This document shows positions 1 to 8,093 of a DNA stretch of 50,318 nucleotides, in pieces (position 1 is the first letter of the stretch; every line of letters begins with the position of its first letter). Source of the DNA: a virus; IMG/VR virus record IMGVR_UViG_3300046820_000571, positions 1 through 50,318 of that record. One strand, given 5' to 3'. The notes under the pieces are model-generated. The model saw only the letters and a program-made list of their open reading frames with translations. It had not been told where the DNA came from and ran no database searches. The translations under genes and the position numbers were made by a program.

Positions 1-325
1 CTTTGAAGAAGAGCCAGCAGCAGAAGAACCGGCAGCAGATACTGATGCAGGGTTTGGAGCAGATCAAGCAGAACAAGAATCTGCCGAACCAACAGAATCT
101 AAAAAATTAAATGTACAAGAGTTAGCAGAATTTCTACATAGTTTCTATGATAGAGAATCAGGCACATTCCCTAAAGGCCCAGAAGGCGTTTGCACAATGG
201 TAGGCAAGAAGTTTGGTGAACAGGCAGAAATGGTTGCTCGCAAAATGGTAGAAAGAATGGCGCCACAACAACAAGATCCGCAGATTGCAGAATTGGCTCG
301 TATTAGAGAACTAGCAGGCTATTAA
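1..325 (+). CDS. C-terminal part of an unidentified phage protein
   Basis: The reading frame is open from the window edge (first full codon at base 2) to TAA at 323-325, giving about 107 residues. The first 30 or so are Glu/Ala/Pro-rich and acidic, like a linker. The rest is a compact, probably helical domain with short motifs such as LAEFLHSFYDRESG and GPEGVCTMVGKKFGEQAE. It lies upstream of gp32 on the same strand and is followed by its own terminator. I do not recognise the family. Confidence 0.75.
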   Translation, partial: FEEEPAAEEPAADTDAGFGADQAEQESAEPTESKKLNVQELAEFLHSFYDRESGTFPKGPEGVCTMVGKKFGEQAEMVARKMVERMAPQQQDPQIAELARIRELAGY

Positions 326-370
326 GATTGTTCGTAAGCAGTTAGAGTTGATTAAGAACTCTATTAGATT

Positions 371-394
371 GGGCACTTAGGTGCCCTTTCTTTT
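371..394 (+). terminator. Rho-independent terminator after the first gene
   Basis: Stem GGGCAC, loop TTAG, stem GTGCCC, then TTTCTTTT. It separates the partial upstream gene from the gp32 transcription unit. Confidence 0.8.
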
Positions 395-427
395 GGTAAA
401 ACAAATTCATTTTTATGTAGAAAATAT

Positions 428-456
428 TTGACTTTGCTAAATAAAAAGCGCATAAT
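428..456 (+). promoter_or_regulatory. Sigma-70-type promoter for gp32
   Basis: TTGACT at 428-433, 17-base spacer, CATAAT at 451-456. It is the only near-consensus promoter between the terminator and gp32. The leader that follows is A/T-rich and carries GGCATA three times (472-477, 490-495, 504-509), the last overlapping the AGGAGG ribosome site at 500-505. Confidence 0.65.
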
Positions 457-513
457 AAAACATGTGCATAAGGCATATAAGCATTTTAAGGCATAACATA
501 GGAGGCATATAAA

Positions 514-1515
514 ATGGCTACATTAGCAGAAATTCGTGCAAAACTTCAAGAAGCACAATCAAAGTCCACCGGACAAACCACTTCAGGTGGTGACAACGCA
601 ATTTACCCACATTGGAACATGCAAGAAGGCAAGGAAGCGGTTATCCGTTTGCTGCCAGACGGCAACTCAGCCAATACATTTTTCTGGGTAGAACGTGCAA
701 TGATCAAATTGCCGTTCGCAGGTATTAAAGGTGAAGCAGATAGTCGTCCAGTTCAAGTGCAAGTTCCTTGCGTTGAAATGTACAACGACGGTTCAGTTTG
801 CCCAATCCTATCTGAAGTGCGTGGCTGGTTCAAGGACAAAGCACTAGAAGAAATGGGTCGTAAGTATTGGAAGAAGCGTTCATACATCTTCCAAGGCTTC
901 GTTGTCGAAGACCCAATTAAAGAAGATAAGATTCCTGAGAATCCAATTCGTAGATTTATCATTGGTCCTCAAATCTATCAAATTATCCGTTCAGCGTTGA
1001 TGGATCCAGAATTGGAAGAATTGCCAACAGACTTCCTGCGTGGTGTTGACTTCCGTATTGCTAAAACCAGCAAAGGCGGTTTTGCTGACTACTCTACTTC
1101 AAAGTGGAGCCGTCGTGAACGTGCCCTAAGCGAAGTTGAACAAGCAGCCTTGCAAACACATCAACTATACAACTTGAGTGACTTCCTTCCTAAGAAGCCA
1201 ACTGACGTTGAGTTGAAGGTTATGAAAGAAATGTTTGAAGCATCAGTTGATGGCGAACCATATGATATGGATCGTTGGGGTCAATACTTCAAACCAGCTG
1301 GCATGGGTCAAGCTACTGGCGATCCTAACAAAGCATCTACACCGCGTGTCAGTGCTCCGGTTCAGACTCCTGTTGCAGAAACAGCAGAAGAGGAAGCTCC
1401 TTGGGAAGCTCCGGCAGCAGTAGCTCCGGCAGCACCTGCTCCTTCGAGTTCCGGCACTTCCAGCAAAGCTCAAGATATTCTTGCAGCTATTAGAGCAAGA
1501 CAAAACGCATCTTAA
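514..1515 (+). CDS. 32: Single-stranded DNA-binding protein (T4 gp32 family)
   Basis: Coats single-stranded DNA during replication and recombination, and in T4 interacts with UvsX/UvsY and the polymerase. At 333 residues it is slightly longer than T4 gp32 (301). The N-terminal basic segment, an OB-fold core with aromatic/basic stretches (KYWKKRSYIFQGFV, KWSRRERALSEVEQ) and Cys86/Cys96 in the region of the T4 zinc site fit the family. The C-terminal tail (about 270-333) is Ala/Pro/Ser-rich with an acidic EEE patch, then a short conserved-looking end. The start has a strong AGGAGG site. In T4 this gene is translationally autoregulated; the repeated GGCATA leader would be the place to look for that here. 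Confidence 0.93.
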   Translation: MATLAEIRAKLQEAQSKSTGQTTSGGDNAIYPHWNMQEGKEAVIRLLPDGNSANTFFWVERAMIKLPFAGIKGEADSRPVQVQVPCVEMYNDGSVCPILSEVRGWFKDKALEEMGRKYWKKRSYIFQGFVVEDPIKEDKIPENPIRRFIIGPQIYQIIRSALMDPELEELPTDFLRGVDFRIAKTSKGGFADYSTSKWSRRERALSEVEQAALQTHQLYNLSDFLPKKPTDVELKVMKEMFEASVDGEPYDMDRWGQYFKPAGMGQATGDPNKASTPRVSAPVQTPVAETAEEEAPWEAPAAVAPAAPAPSSSGTSSKAQDILAAIRARQNAS

Positions 1516-1527
1516 TGTATGCTAGAC

Positions 1528-1551
1528 GAGTATGGGTTAACTCCCATACTC
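1528..1551 (+). promoter_or_regulatory. Hairpin between gp32 and uvsX
   Basis: Perfect 9-bp inverted repeat GAGTATGGG / CCCATACTC with loop TTAACT. No clear U-tract follows, so it is more likely a transcript-stabilising or attenuating hairpin than a full terminator. It sits 22 bases before the uvsX start. Confidence 0.5.
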
Positions 1552-1573
1552 TCTTACCACTATAGGAAATAAT

Positions 1574-2653
1574 ATGGCGAAAGCATTTGATATAAGCAAA
1601 TTTAGAAAGTCAATCACTAAATCTATCGATGGTTTAAGTATTGGCTTTAATGACCCAGTTGATTGGGTTAGTACAAACAACTATGCATTAAACTATTTGA
1701 TTAGCGGAGACTTTAAAAGAGGTATTCCTCTAGGCAAAGTAACGGTATTTGCAGGCGAATCCGGTGCAGGCAAAAGTTTTATCTGTTCAGGTAATCTAGT
1801 TGCAAATGCACAGAAGCAAGGCATTTTTCCTATCTTAGTCGATACAGAAAATGCGTTAGATGAAGCATGGCTACATGCTCTCGATGTTGACACTAGTCCA
1901 GACAAGTTGTTAAAACTTAATATGGCTATGATTGATGATGTAGCGAAGACTATTACAGAGTTTGTTACAGAATATAAAACAATGCCCGAAGATGAACGTC
2001 CCAAGGTACTGTTTGTTATTGACAGCTTAGGTATGTTGTTGACTCCAACAGATGTTAATCAGTTTCAAGCAGGTGATCTAAAGGGCGATATGGGTCGAAA
2101 GCCTAAGGCACTAACAGCGTTGGTTCGTAACTGTGTTAATATGTTTGGCAGCTTAAACATTGGATTAGTCGCAACTAATCATACATATGCTTCACAAGAT
2201 ATGTTTGATCCGGATGACAAGATCAGCGGCGGACAGGGCTTTATCTACGCAAGTTCTATTGTCGTAGCTATGCGCAAGTTGAAGTTGAAAGAAGACGAAG
2301 ACGGTAACAAGGTTTCAGAAGTTAACGGCATTCGTGCCGCTTGTAAGATTATGAAAACTCGTTACGCAAAGCCGTTTGAAAGTGTACAGGTTAAGATTCC
2401 TTATGAAACAGGTATGAATCCATATAGTGGACTAGTCGACTTGTTTGAAGCTAAAGGGTTGCTTAAGAAAGAAGGAAACAGTCTTGTGTACACAACTGCT
2501 GATGGAGAAATCATCAAACAGTTTCGTAAGGCCTGGGAAAGAAATGAGAACAACGGCTTAGATAAAGCAATGGAAGACATTTCTAAAAACGGTGAAAAAA
2601 CTGAATCAGTGATAACTAATAGTGTTGAACCTGAAACGGAGATTACAGAATGA
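1574..2653 (+). CDS. uvsX: UvsX recombinase (RecA/RAD51 superfamily)
   Basis: ATP-dependent strand-exchange protein for recombination-dependent replication and repair. Its 359 residues are close to T4 UvsX. Walker A GESGAGKS is at residues 61-68 and Walker B LFVIDS at 146-151, followed by the DNA-binding loop region with the GLVATNHTYASQ segment (RecA motif 4 area). An acidic C-terminal tail is present. It starts after AGGAAATAAT and overlaps the next gene by ATGA. Placed with gp32 and uvsY it forms the presynaptic filament set. Confidence 0.95.
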   Translation: MAKAFDISKFRKSITKSIDGLSIGFNDPVDWVSTNNYALNYLISGDFKRGIPLGKVTVFAGESGAGKSFICSGNLVANAQKQGIFPILVDTENALDEAWLHALDVDTSPDKLLKLNMAMIDDVAKTITEFVTEYKTMPEDERPKVLFVIDSLGMLLTPTDVNQFQAGDLKGDMGRKPKALTALVRNCVNMFGSLNIGLVATNHTYASQDMFDPDDKISGGQGFIYASSIVVAMRKLKLKEDEDGNKVSEVNGIRAACKIMKTRYAKPFESVQVKIPYETGMNPYSGLVDLFEAKGLLKKEGNSLVYTTADGEIIKQFRKAWERNENNGLDKAMEDISKNGEKTESVITNSVEPETEITE

Positions 2654-2889
2654 AAGATGATTTAATTGCAGATCTTTGGACCTTAGTAGTAGAGCACATT
2701 GCTGAAAAGCATCGTAAAGATGTGGCTGCTGATTTTATTAATACACTTTTAGACTATGGTGTTAAAGAAAGTGTTTTAGAGAACCTGCAAGGGGTTGACC
2801 CTTACCTCGATGATGCAATACAATATGCAACTGACGGAGAAGAGATTGATTCCGACGATGATTATGATTACAACGAAGGTGAGGATTAA
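2650..2889 (+). CDS. Small acidic protein between uvsX and uvsY
   Basis: 79 residues. The N-terminal half looks helical (WTLVVEHIAEKHRKDVAADF), followed by a very acidic tail rich in Asp and Glu (DSDDDYDYNEGED). It is coupled to uvsX by an ATGA overlap and ends immediately before the uvsY start. Function is unknown. The acidic tail and position suggest a recombination accessory factor, which is inference only. Confidence 0.8.
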   Translation: MKDDLIADLWTLVVEHIAEKHRKDVAADFINTLLDYGVKESVLENLQGVDPYLDDAIQYATDGEEIDSDDDYDYNEGED

Positions 2890-3345
2890 ATGAATTGGTA
2901 CGATCGGGTTTCTAAAGATATATCAAGTATTCCCGATGCTGTAGCTTATTATGAAGCTGAGCTATTGGCAGCAAAACAAGATGTCCGTGTATCGGGAAAT
3001 ATCGAAAGGGCTGCTGCTAATATGCCTGGCATTGTTGAAAACCGATTTAATCAACTTCAAGAGATCGAAGGTATCTTAGAATATCTAAATATTGAACTAA
3101 GACGACTTCGATCTCAATACTTTCGTAAATATCTTGAAAACTATCAACGTTCTTTAAGTTCTAGAGACTGTGAAAAGTTTGTAGAAGGTGAAGCAGACGT
3201 TGTAGATTTTGAGAAAATCATTAATGATTTTGCCTTGCTACGTAACAAGTGGCTCGGCATTATCAAAGCTCTTGATATCAAACAGTGGCAAGTTTCAAAT
3301 ATTGTTAAACTTAGAACTGCTGGATTAGAAGATGCTACTCTTTAA
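2890..3345 (+). CDS. uvsY: UvsY-like recombination mediator
   Basis: In T4, UvsY loads UvsX onto gp32-coated single-stranded DNA. This protein has 151 residues (T4 UvsY: 137) and is mainly helical and charged. A pattern typical of T4-like UvsY proteins is visible in the middle: a long coiled helix with LEYLNIELRRLRSQYFRKYLE, then the acidic/aromatic stretch and a C-terminal helix with KWLGIIKALDIKQWQ. Position directly downstream of uvsX supports the call. The end overlaps a convergent methyltransferase gene by 11 bases. Confidence 0.85.
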   Translation: MNWYDRVSKDISSIPDAVAYYEAELLAAKQDVRVSGNIERAAANMPGIVENRFNQLQEIEGILEYLNIELRRLRSQYFRKYLENYQRSLSSRDCEKFVEGEADVVDFEKIINDFALLRNKWLGIIKALDIKQWQVSNIVKLRTAGLEDATL

Positions 3346-3964
3346 TGATGTGATAAGTGTAGTAACTCCATCTGGGATGAGGCTGATATTTTTTAAAGGC
3401 CTCTTCTAGAGATCTCTTTGCATGATTTTCTATTTTACCATCATTTTTAGAAAATCCTATTTTTAAATTACTTTTTATTAACAGTTGACCGCCCAGGTTT
3501 AACTGATCAAGTGATTCGTCTATTAGTTCTTTCCAATCAACAGAACACCATTCAACATTCATATCGAATGTAGTTCTTATTAGAACAATTACATCCCAGG
3601 GACCTTTAGGAATCTCTTTCTTATAAGATGGAAACAGTGCGCATTCTACCGTTTCTAAGTTTAAATCTTTATGAAAGTTCAATAAGTCTTTGCTAGATCT
3701 ACCAAAGTAAGTTCCGAGATAAGAATGTCCGTAATGTTTACATAAAGATCCAAAATGTCCAATGCCTGCACCTATGTCTAATACTTTTTGATTTTTTAGT
3801 TTATCTAGATTTAAAATATCTAAGCAGTTGAGTTTTTCATCGATATATGTATCTTTTTCTAGGTATTTGATCCAATCATTATCAACCGCACCATATAAAT
3901 GTCCGGCAAATTTTATTTGTTCTTCAATTCTACAAATCTTTTTAGCATCTTCGATACTTAGCAT
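3335..3964 (-). CDS. Class I SAM-dependent methyltransferase
   Basis: 209 residues from the ATG at 3964, chosen because GGAG lies six bases upstream of it; a TTG start at 3976 would overlap that site. SAM motif I is VLDIGAGIGH at about residues 61-70. The remainder looks like a Rossmann-fold methyltransferase, with an acidic strand end and an IVLIRTTFDM segment. The substrate is unknown. Its place at the head of a sugar-gene cassette suggests modification of a glycan or sugar precursor rather than DNA. It is convergent with uvsY and divergent from the next cassette. Confidence 0.75.
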   Translation of the reverse strand: MLSIEDAKKICRIEEQIKFAGHLYGAVDNDWIKYLEKDTYIDEKLNCLDILNLDKLKNQKVLDIGAGIGHFGSLCKHYGHSYLGTYFGRSSKDLLNFHKDLNLETVECALFPSYKKEIPKGPWDVIVLIRTTFDMNVEWCSVDWKELIDESLDQLNLGGQLLIKSNLKIGFSKNDGKIENHAKRSLEEAFKKYQPHPRWSYYTYHIIKE

Positions 3965-3981
3965 AACTTTCTCCAATACGA

Positions 3982-3990
3982 TATTTATTA
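3982..3990 (-). promoter_or_regulatory. Late-type promoter box (TAATAAATA) for the methyltransferase
   Basis: On the minus strand the sequence reads TAATAAATA, close to the T4 late box TATAAATA, about 17 bases before the methyltransferase start. A second box, GATAAATA, on the plus strand at 4003-4010 makes this a divergent pair. Confidence 0.45.
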
Positions 3991-4002
3991 ATAAAATACC
4001 CA

Positions 4003-4010
4003 GATAAATA
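4003..4010 (+). promoter_or_regulatory. Late-type promoter box (GATAAATA)
   Basis: GATAAATA ends five bases before the ATG at 4016 and no Shine-Dalgarno sequence is visible. If used, the transcript would start at or next to the start codon. Confidence 0.4.
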
Positions 4011-4015
4011 TCTGC

Positions 4016-4783
4016 ATGAAACGCATTGTACTAATCACAGGGGGTTTCGACCCCCTTCATTCTGGGCATATTGCCTATATCAAAGCAGCAAAGGCTCTAG
4101 GCGATACACTAATAGTCGGAGTTAACTCAGACGAATGGTTACGTAGAAAAAAAGGGCAAGAGTTTATGCCCTGGGAAGAACGTGCAACCATCATTTCAGC
4201 TCTTTACGATGTTGATAGAGTTATTAACTTTAATGATAGTGACAACAGCGCCAAAGATGCTATTAGAAAAGTTAGGGCAATACATCCACATGCCCATATT
4301 ATCTTTGCAAATGGCGGAGATCGAACTAAAGAAAATATCCCAGAAATGAATCTTCTAACAGAAATGTTACATTTAGAATTTACATTTGGTGTCGGCGGCA
4401 TAGACAAAAAGAATTCTAGCAGTTGGATTTTACAAGAGTGGAAGGCTCCTAAGACTGAGCGTCCCTGGGGCTACTATCGTGTATTGCACGAAGTCCCTGG
4501 AATGAAAGTTAAAGAACTTACAGTTAATCCTGGATGTAGCTTGTCAATGCAACGTCATAAACTCCGTGCAGAATATTGGATTGTTAGCGAAGGCCGCGCC
4601 AATGTTAATAGTTTAATGGCTGGTGGATACTCGTTACCGACAACAGAACTAGCACTTCACGAAGAATACAAAGTTCCAGTCAATGAATGGCATCAGCTAA
4701 CAAATCCATATGATACTCCGGTTAGAGTTGTTGAAATACAATATGGGGCTGAATGTGTTGAAGAGGACATTGAAAGAAAATGA
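4016..4783 (+). CDS. Nucleotidyltransferase (cytidylyltransferase fold) fused to a sugar-isomerase-type cupin
   Basis: 255 residues in two domains. Residues 1-135 are a cytidylyltransferase-like domain with ITGGFDPLHSGHIAYI (HxGH at 15-18) and the C-terminal RTKENIPE signature of this fold. It would join a nucleotide to a phosphorylated sugar or polyol. Residues 140-255 are a cupin of the kind found at the C-terminus of mannose-1-phosphate guanylyltransferase/mannose-6-phosphate isomerase proteins (PWGYYRVLHE, LSMQRHKLRAEYWIV, VNEWHQLTNP). It overlaps the glycosyltransferase downstream by ATGA, so it plausibly supplies its activated sugar. The exact substrate cannot be told. Confidence 0.8.
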   Translation: MKRIVLITGGFDPLHSGHIAYIKAAKALGDTLIVGVNSDEWLRRKKGQEFMPWEERATIISALYDVDRVINFNDSDNSAKDAIRKVRAIHPHAHIIFANGGDRTKENIPEMNLLTEMLHLEFTFGVGGIDKKNSSSWILQEWKAPKTERPWGYYRVLHEVPGMKVKELTVNPGCSLSMQRHKLRAEYWIVSEGRANVNSLMAGGYSLPTTELALHEEYKVPVNEWHQLTNPYDTPVRVVEIQYGAECVEEDIERK

Positions 4784-5460
4784 TTCCAATCTTTATCGGA
4801 TACGATCCTCGAGAAGCAATAGCGTATCACACCTGTTCTAACAGCATTATTCGACAAACTAGCCAACCTGTTGCCATAGTGCCAATGGCCCTAAATCTTC
4901 TTAAAGGTTATAAAGAAGAACATACAGATGGTAGTAATCATTTCATTTATTCTAGATTTTTGGTCCCACACCTAACTGAATACAAAGGATGGGCAATCTT
5001 TATAGATGGTGATATGATTCTTCGTGATGATATTAACAAGCTGTGGAAATTAAAAGATGACAGCAAGGCAGTAATGGTAGTTAAGCACGACTATGAAACT
5101 AAGATGACTGAAAAGTATCTCGGTGCAAAAAATGAAAACTATCCTAGAAAGAATTGGTCCAGTGTCATTCTTTGGAACTGTGGTCATCCTGCTAATGCTG
5201 TTGTTACCCCTGAGTTCATACAACATTCAACTGGCGCACAGGTACATAGATTTACTTGGCTGACTGATGATTTAATAGGTGAGTTACCTAAAGAATGGAA
5301 CTGGTTAGATGTTGAGTATGACTGGAACTCGTCTGCCAAACTTGTACACTATACTCTTGGTACTCCGTGTTTTAGCGAGTTTGCCGATCAAGGTAGTTTT
5401 AGTAACGAGTGGCATCGAGAAAGAATCCTTACAGAATACTGCCAACAACGTACCTTATGA
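4780..5460 (+). CDS. Glycosyltransferase, GT-A fold (family 8-like)
   Basis: 226 residues. It starts with the short IPIFIGYDPRE strand seen in small GT8-like proteins and carries the metal/nucleotide-sugar DxD motif as IDGD (D76-D78). LTDDL and the C-terminal VHYTLGTP segment also match the family pattern. It probably transfers a sugar from a nucleotide donor to phage or host surface glycan. It overlaps both neighbours by ATGA, indicating translational coupling. Confidence 0.8.
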   Translation: MIPIFIGYDPREAIAYHTCSNSIIRQTSQPVAIVPMALNLLKGYKEEHTDGSNHFIYSRFLVPHLTEYKGWAIFIDGDMILRDDINKLWKLKDDSKAVMVVKHDYETKMTEKYLGAKNENYPRKNWSSVILWNCGHPANAVVTPEFIQHSTGAQVHRFTWLTDDLIGELPKEWNWLDVEYDWNSSAKLVHYTLGTPCFSEFADQGSFSNEWHRERILTEYCQQRTL

Positions 5461-6248
5461 TTTTTTTAAGTAAAGACGGTAATGACGAATATGTAAACAT
5501 GTTTGCTGCCGGGTGCAAAACTATACCTGTCTCTACAGACGACTTCGACTATGATGCTAGCAATGATCCTATTGTACTTCGAGGGATCATGAAGCACAAA
5601 GTAATGAAACGTTGTTGGGAAGACAAGCGAGATTTTTATTATATAGATACCGGTTACTTCGGCAATGAACGGAATCTCAATAACCCCAACGGCTGGAAGT
5701 ATTGGCACCGTATTGTTAAAAATGATCTACAACACGGATCTATAATACCCAGATCTGATGACAGATTTAAAAAGTTTAATAAAAAGTTTGAATCTTGGAA
5801 GAAGGATGGAAGAGCTATATTAGTAGCTGCTCCGGATGAAAAACCCTGCAAGTTCTACGGTACTACACAAGAGCAATGGGTAAACGAAACTGTTAATAAA
5901 ATCAAACAATACACCGATCGTCCTGTGATTGTTAGACAACGTGCTCCTAAGCGCATTGATAGAATAGCTACAGACACTCTACAACAGGCGCTAGACAAGG
6001 ATGTGTTCGCTTTAGTTACCTTTAACTCTGTAGCTGCTATAGAAGCTATTTTTCACGGTATACCAGCATTTACTCTTGCACCAGCAAACGCAGCAAGTCC
6101 TGTTGCTTTACAAGACCTAAGCCTAATAGACTCGCCATACTATGCAGACCGCGATAAATTATATGCATGGGGATGCCACCTAGCCTACGGGCAATATCAT
6201 GTCAGTGAACTTAGGTCTGGCAAAGCAATGGAAATGTTAAATGAATGA
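5457..6248 (+). CDS. Capsule-transferase-like protein, paralogue 1
   Basis: 263 residues from the ATGA-overlapping start at 5457. Shares with the following genes the signature YYIDTGYFGNE ... YWHRIVKNDLQH in the first half and, near the end, an FNSVAAIEAIFHGIPAFTLA segment followed by LAYGQ. The second motif resembles the donor-site region of GT-B capsule-polysaccharide transferases (KpsC/KpsS-like: NSxxxxEAxxxGxP). Function is inferred as glycan transfer; no exact family is recognised. Confidence 0.75.
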   Translation: MIFLSKDGNDEYVNMFAAGCKTIPVSTDDFDYDASNDPIVLRGIMKHKVMKRCWEDKRDFYYIDTGYFGNERNLNNPNGWKYWHRIVKNDLQHGSIIPRSDDRFKKFNKKFESWKKDGRAILVAAPDEKPCKFYGTTQEQWVNETVNKIKQYTDRPVIVRQRAPKRIDRIATDTLQQALDKDVFALVTFNSVAAIEAIFHGIPAFTLAPANAASPVALQDLSLIDSPYYADRDKLYAWGCHLAYGQYHVSELRSGKAMEMLNE

Positions 6249-7005
6249 AATATCGTTAGAAGAGTCGTTAGTAAGAGGCTCTGGTGGAGCATGTACTACA
6301 AATATTTTAGACGATAAACCGTTAGTTGTTCGTGGAGTGACTAGCAAAAGTGAAATAGAACAATGTGTTGCTGCCGGAAAAGATTATTACTACATCGATA
6401 CCGGATACCTAGGAAACTTTCCTAGTGTTGGCAATCCGTCGGGCAAAAAGATCTGGCACAGAGTTGTTAAGAATGGATTACAACATCCAACTATCAAAGA
6501 CGTACCGTCAGATAGATGGAAACGACTAGTAAAGCAAGATCCTAGACTAGAGTGGGCAGGATGGAAGTCATTTAATAAAAAGATTCTTTTAGTGTTGCCA
6601 AATCCCAAAGCCTGTAGATTTTATAATATTGACTGTGATAAATGGATCGCCGAAACGATTGAAGCAATCTCTAAACATATCGATATACCCATAGAAATAC
6701 GAGTTAAGGGTTCCAGAAGTTTTAGAAATAAAGAATATACTATCTATGATGCTTTTGATAGTGGCGTTTATGCCACAGTATCATTTAACAGTATTGCTTC
6801 TTTAGAATCAGTATTATACGGAATCCCGGCGTTTGCATCTGTACCTTGTGCTGCAAGCCCATTGGTTGATTGCGACCTCAAGAACATAATAAATCTATAT
6901 AGACCAGATGAGCAGACTATATTAAATCAATGTAAGAATCTTGCATATGGTCAGTTTACACAAGAAGAAATACTCAACGGCACTGCATGGAGTTTATTAA
7001 AATGA
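6241..7005 (+). CDS. Capsule-transferase-like protein, paralogue 2
   Basis: 254 residues, overlapping paralogue 1 by eight bases and paralogue 3 by ATGA. It carries YYYIDTGYLGN, KIWHRVVKNGLQH, the donor-site-like FNSIASLESVLYGIPAFAS and the LAYGQFTQEEI end motif, so it is the closest relative of its upstream neighbour. The N-terminus is shorter and contains KPLVVRGVTSKSEIEQC. The two copies look like an old tandem duplication. Confidence 0.75.
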   Translation: MNEISLEESLVRGSGGACTTNILDDKPLVVRGVTSKSEIEQCVAAGKDYYYIDTGYLGNFPSVGNPSGKKIWHRVVKNGLQHPTIKDVPSDRWKRLVKQDPRLEWAGWKSFNKKILLVLPNPKACRFYNIDCDKWIAETIEAISKHIDIPIEIRVKGSRSFRNKEYTIYDAFDSGVYATVSFNSIASLESVLYGIPAFASVPCAASPLVDCDLKNIINLYRPDEQTILNQCKNLAYGQFTQEEILNGTAWSLLK

Positions 7006-8093
7006 AGTTACTGTTAAATGATAAAGAACTTACGTATTTCTTAATAAGTCAACTTGACCTTGTGGAAACATGCAAAGAAGTGTGGTACAGTGAAGAAAGT
7101 GTTGGACAGGTTCGTACCTATATCATGTACGAAAAAATGAAAAGAAAGTTTGACATTAAAAAGATGAGAGATAAGTTTAAATCTAAAATCAAAAGCGCCG
7201 TTGAAAGAGATTTAAAAGACTATCGTAAAAGAATCAATGCACACTTAGATCAAAAAAGAGATTTTTATTTTAATAAGATTCATAAAAATCTTGATTATTT
7301 CTTAATGAAACTAGGGGAAGAAAAAGTATTAGAGCAGTATAGGAATAGTCAAAAACAAAACTTTGTTAAAAGTGTAGGATTCAATTTATCTCCTACTGCT
7401 AAGATGATCAGAAGGAAAGATTTCACAAACTACTCTGAAGATTGTCTTATTAGAAATACTGTAGGAAACGAAGAACTGCTAGTATCAAAGATAGATAAAG
7501 GATATCCTTTTTGGTTTATTGACAGCGGATACACAAACTTTTTAGAGCCTAATAAAAAGTGGCATAGACTAGTTCACAATCACCTACACCACGGTAACAT
7601 TATCGATGCGCCAGTTGATAGATTAGGAAACTTTGCATCTTTTCCACACCAGTGGAGACACTCTGGAGAAAAGATATTGGTCATTGAACCTGGACCATTT
7701 GCTGCCAGCATATTTCATGTAGACATAAAAACATGGAGGTATAGTATTGAAGCTGAGATTAGACAGTACAGTGATAAGCCCATTGTCTTTAGAGAAAAAG
7801 TTAATAAAAAGACTAGAGAAAATCTATATAAACACCTGACAGACGAGGATTACTACTGCGTTGTTAACATTAATTCAAATGCTGCAACAGAATCTATTTG
7901 GGCAGGCGTGCCAGTGATTACATTAGATAGACATATCACAAATCCAGTGTCACGTAGTAAGATTTCAGACATAAACAATCTTTATAGACCGAATCTTGCC
8001 AACTGGTTGTGTATGTTAAGCTACAGTCAGTTTACTTTTGAAGAGTTAATAGACGGAACTGCTGGAAGATTGGTGAGGAAGTATCATGGATAA
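7002..8093 (+). CDS. Capsule-transferase-like protein, paralogue 3, with N-terminal extension
   Basis: 363 residues from the ATGA-overlapping start at 7002. Residues 1-150 are an extra Lys/Arg-rich, probably coiled-coil region (KMRDKFKSKIKSAVERDL and similar) not found in its sisters. The rest carries the shared signatures: FWFIDSGYTNF, KWHRLVHNHLHH, then INSNAATESIWAGVPVITL and LSYSQFTFEELIDGTAG. The extension may tether or oligomerise the enzyme, which is inference. Confidence 0.75.
   Translation: MKLLLNDKELTYFLISQLDLVETCKEVWYSEESVGQVRTYIMYEKMKRKFDIKKMRDKFKSKIKSAVERDLKDYRKRINAHLDQKRDFYFNKIHKNLDYFLMKLGEEKVLEQYRNSQKQNFVKSVGFNLSPTAKMIRRKDFTNYSEDCLIRNTVGNEELLVSKIDKGYPFWFIDSGYTNFLEPNKKWHRLVHNHLHHGNIIDAPVDRLGNFASFPHQWRHSGEKILVIEPGPFAASIFHVDIKTWRYSIEAEIRQYSDKPIVFREKVNKKTRENLYKHLTDEDYYCVVNINSNAATESIWAGVPVITLDRHITNPVSRSKISDINNLYRPNLANWLCMLSYSQFTFEELIDGTAGRLVRKYHG

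Noticed and set aside
3335-3976. TTG start at 3976 for the methyltransferase
   Set aside because: The TTG overlaps GGAG, which is correctly spaced for the ATG at 3964, so the ATG was taken as the start.
5409-5457. GTG start at 5409 for the first capsule-transferase paralogue
   Set aside because: It would overlap the glycosyltransferase by 52 bases; the ATG at 5457 gives the ATGA overlap used throughout the cassette.
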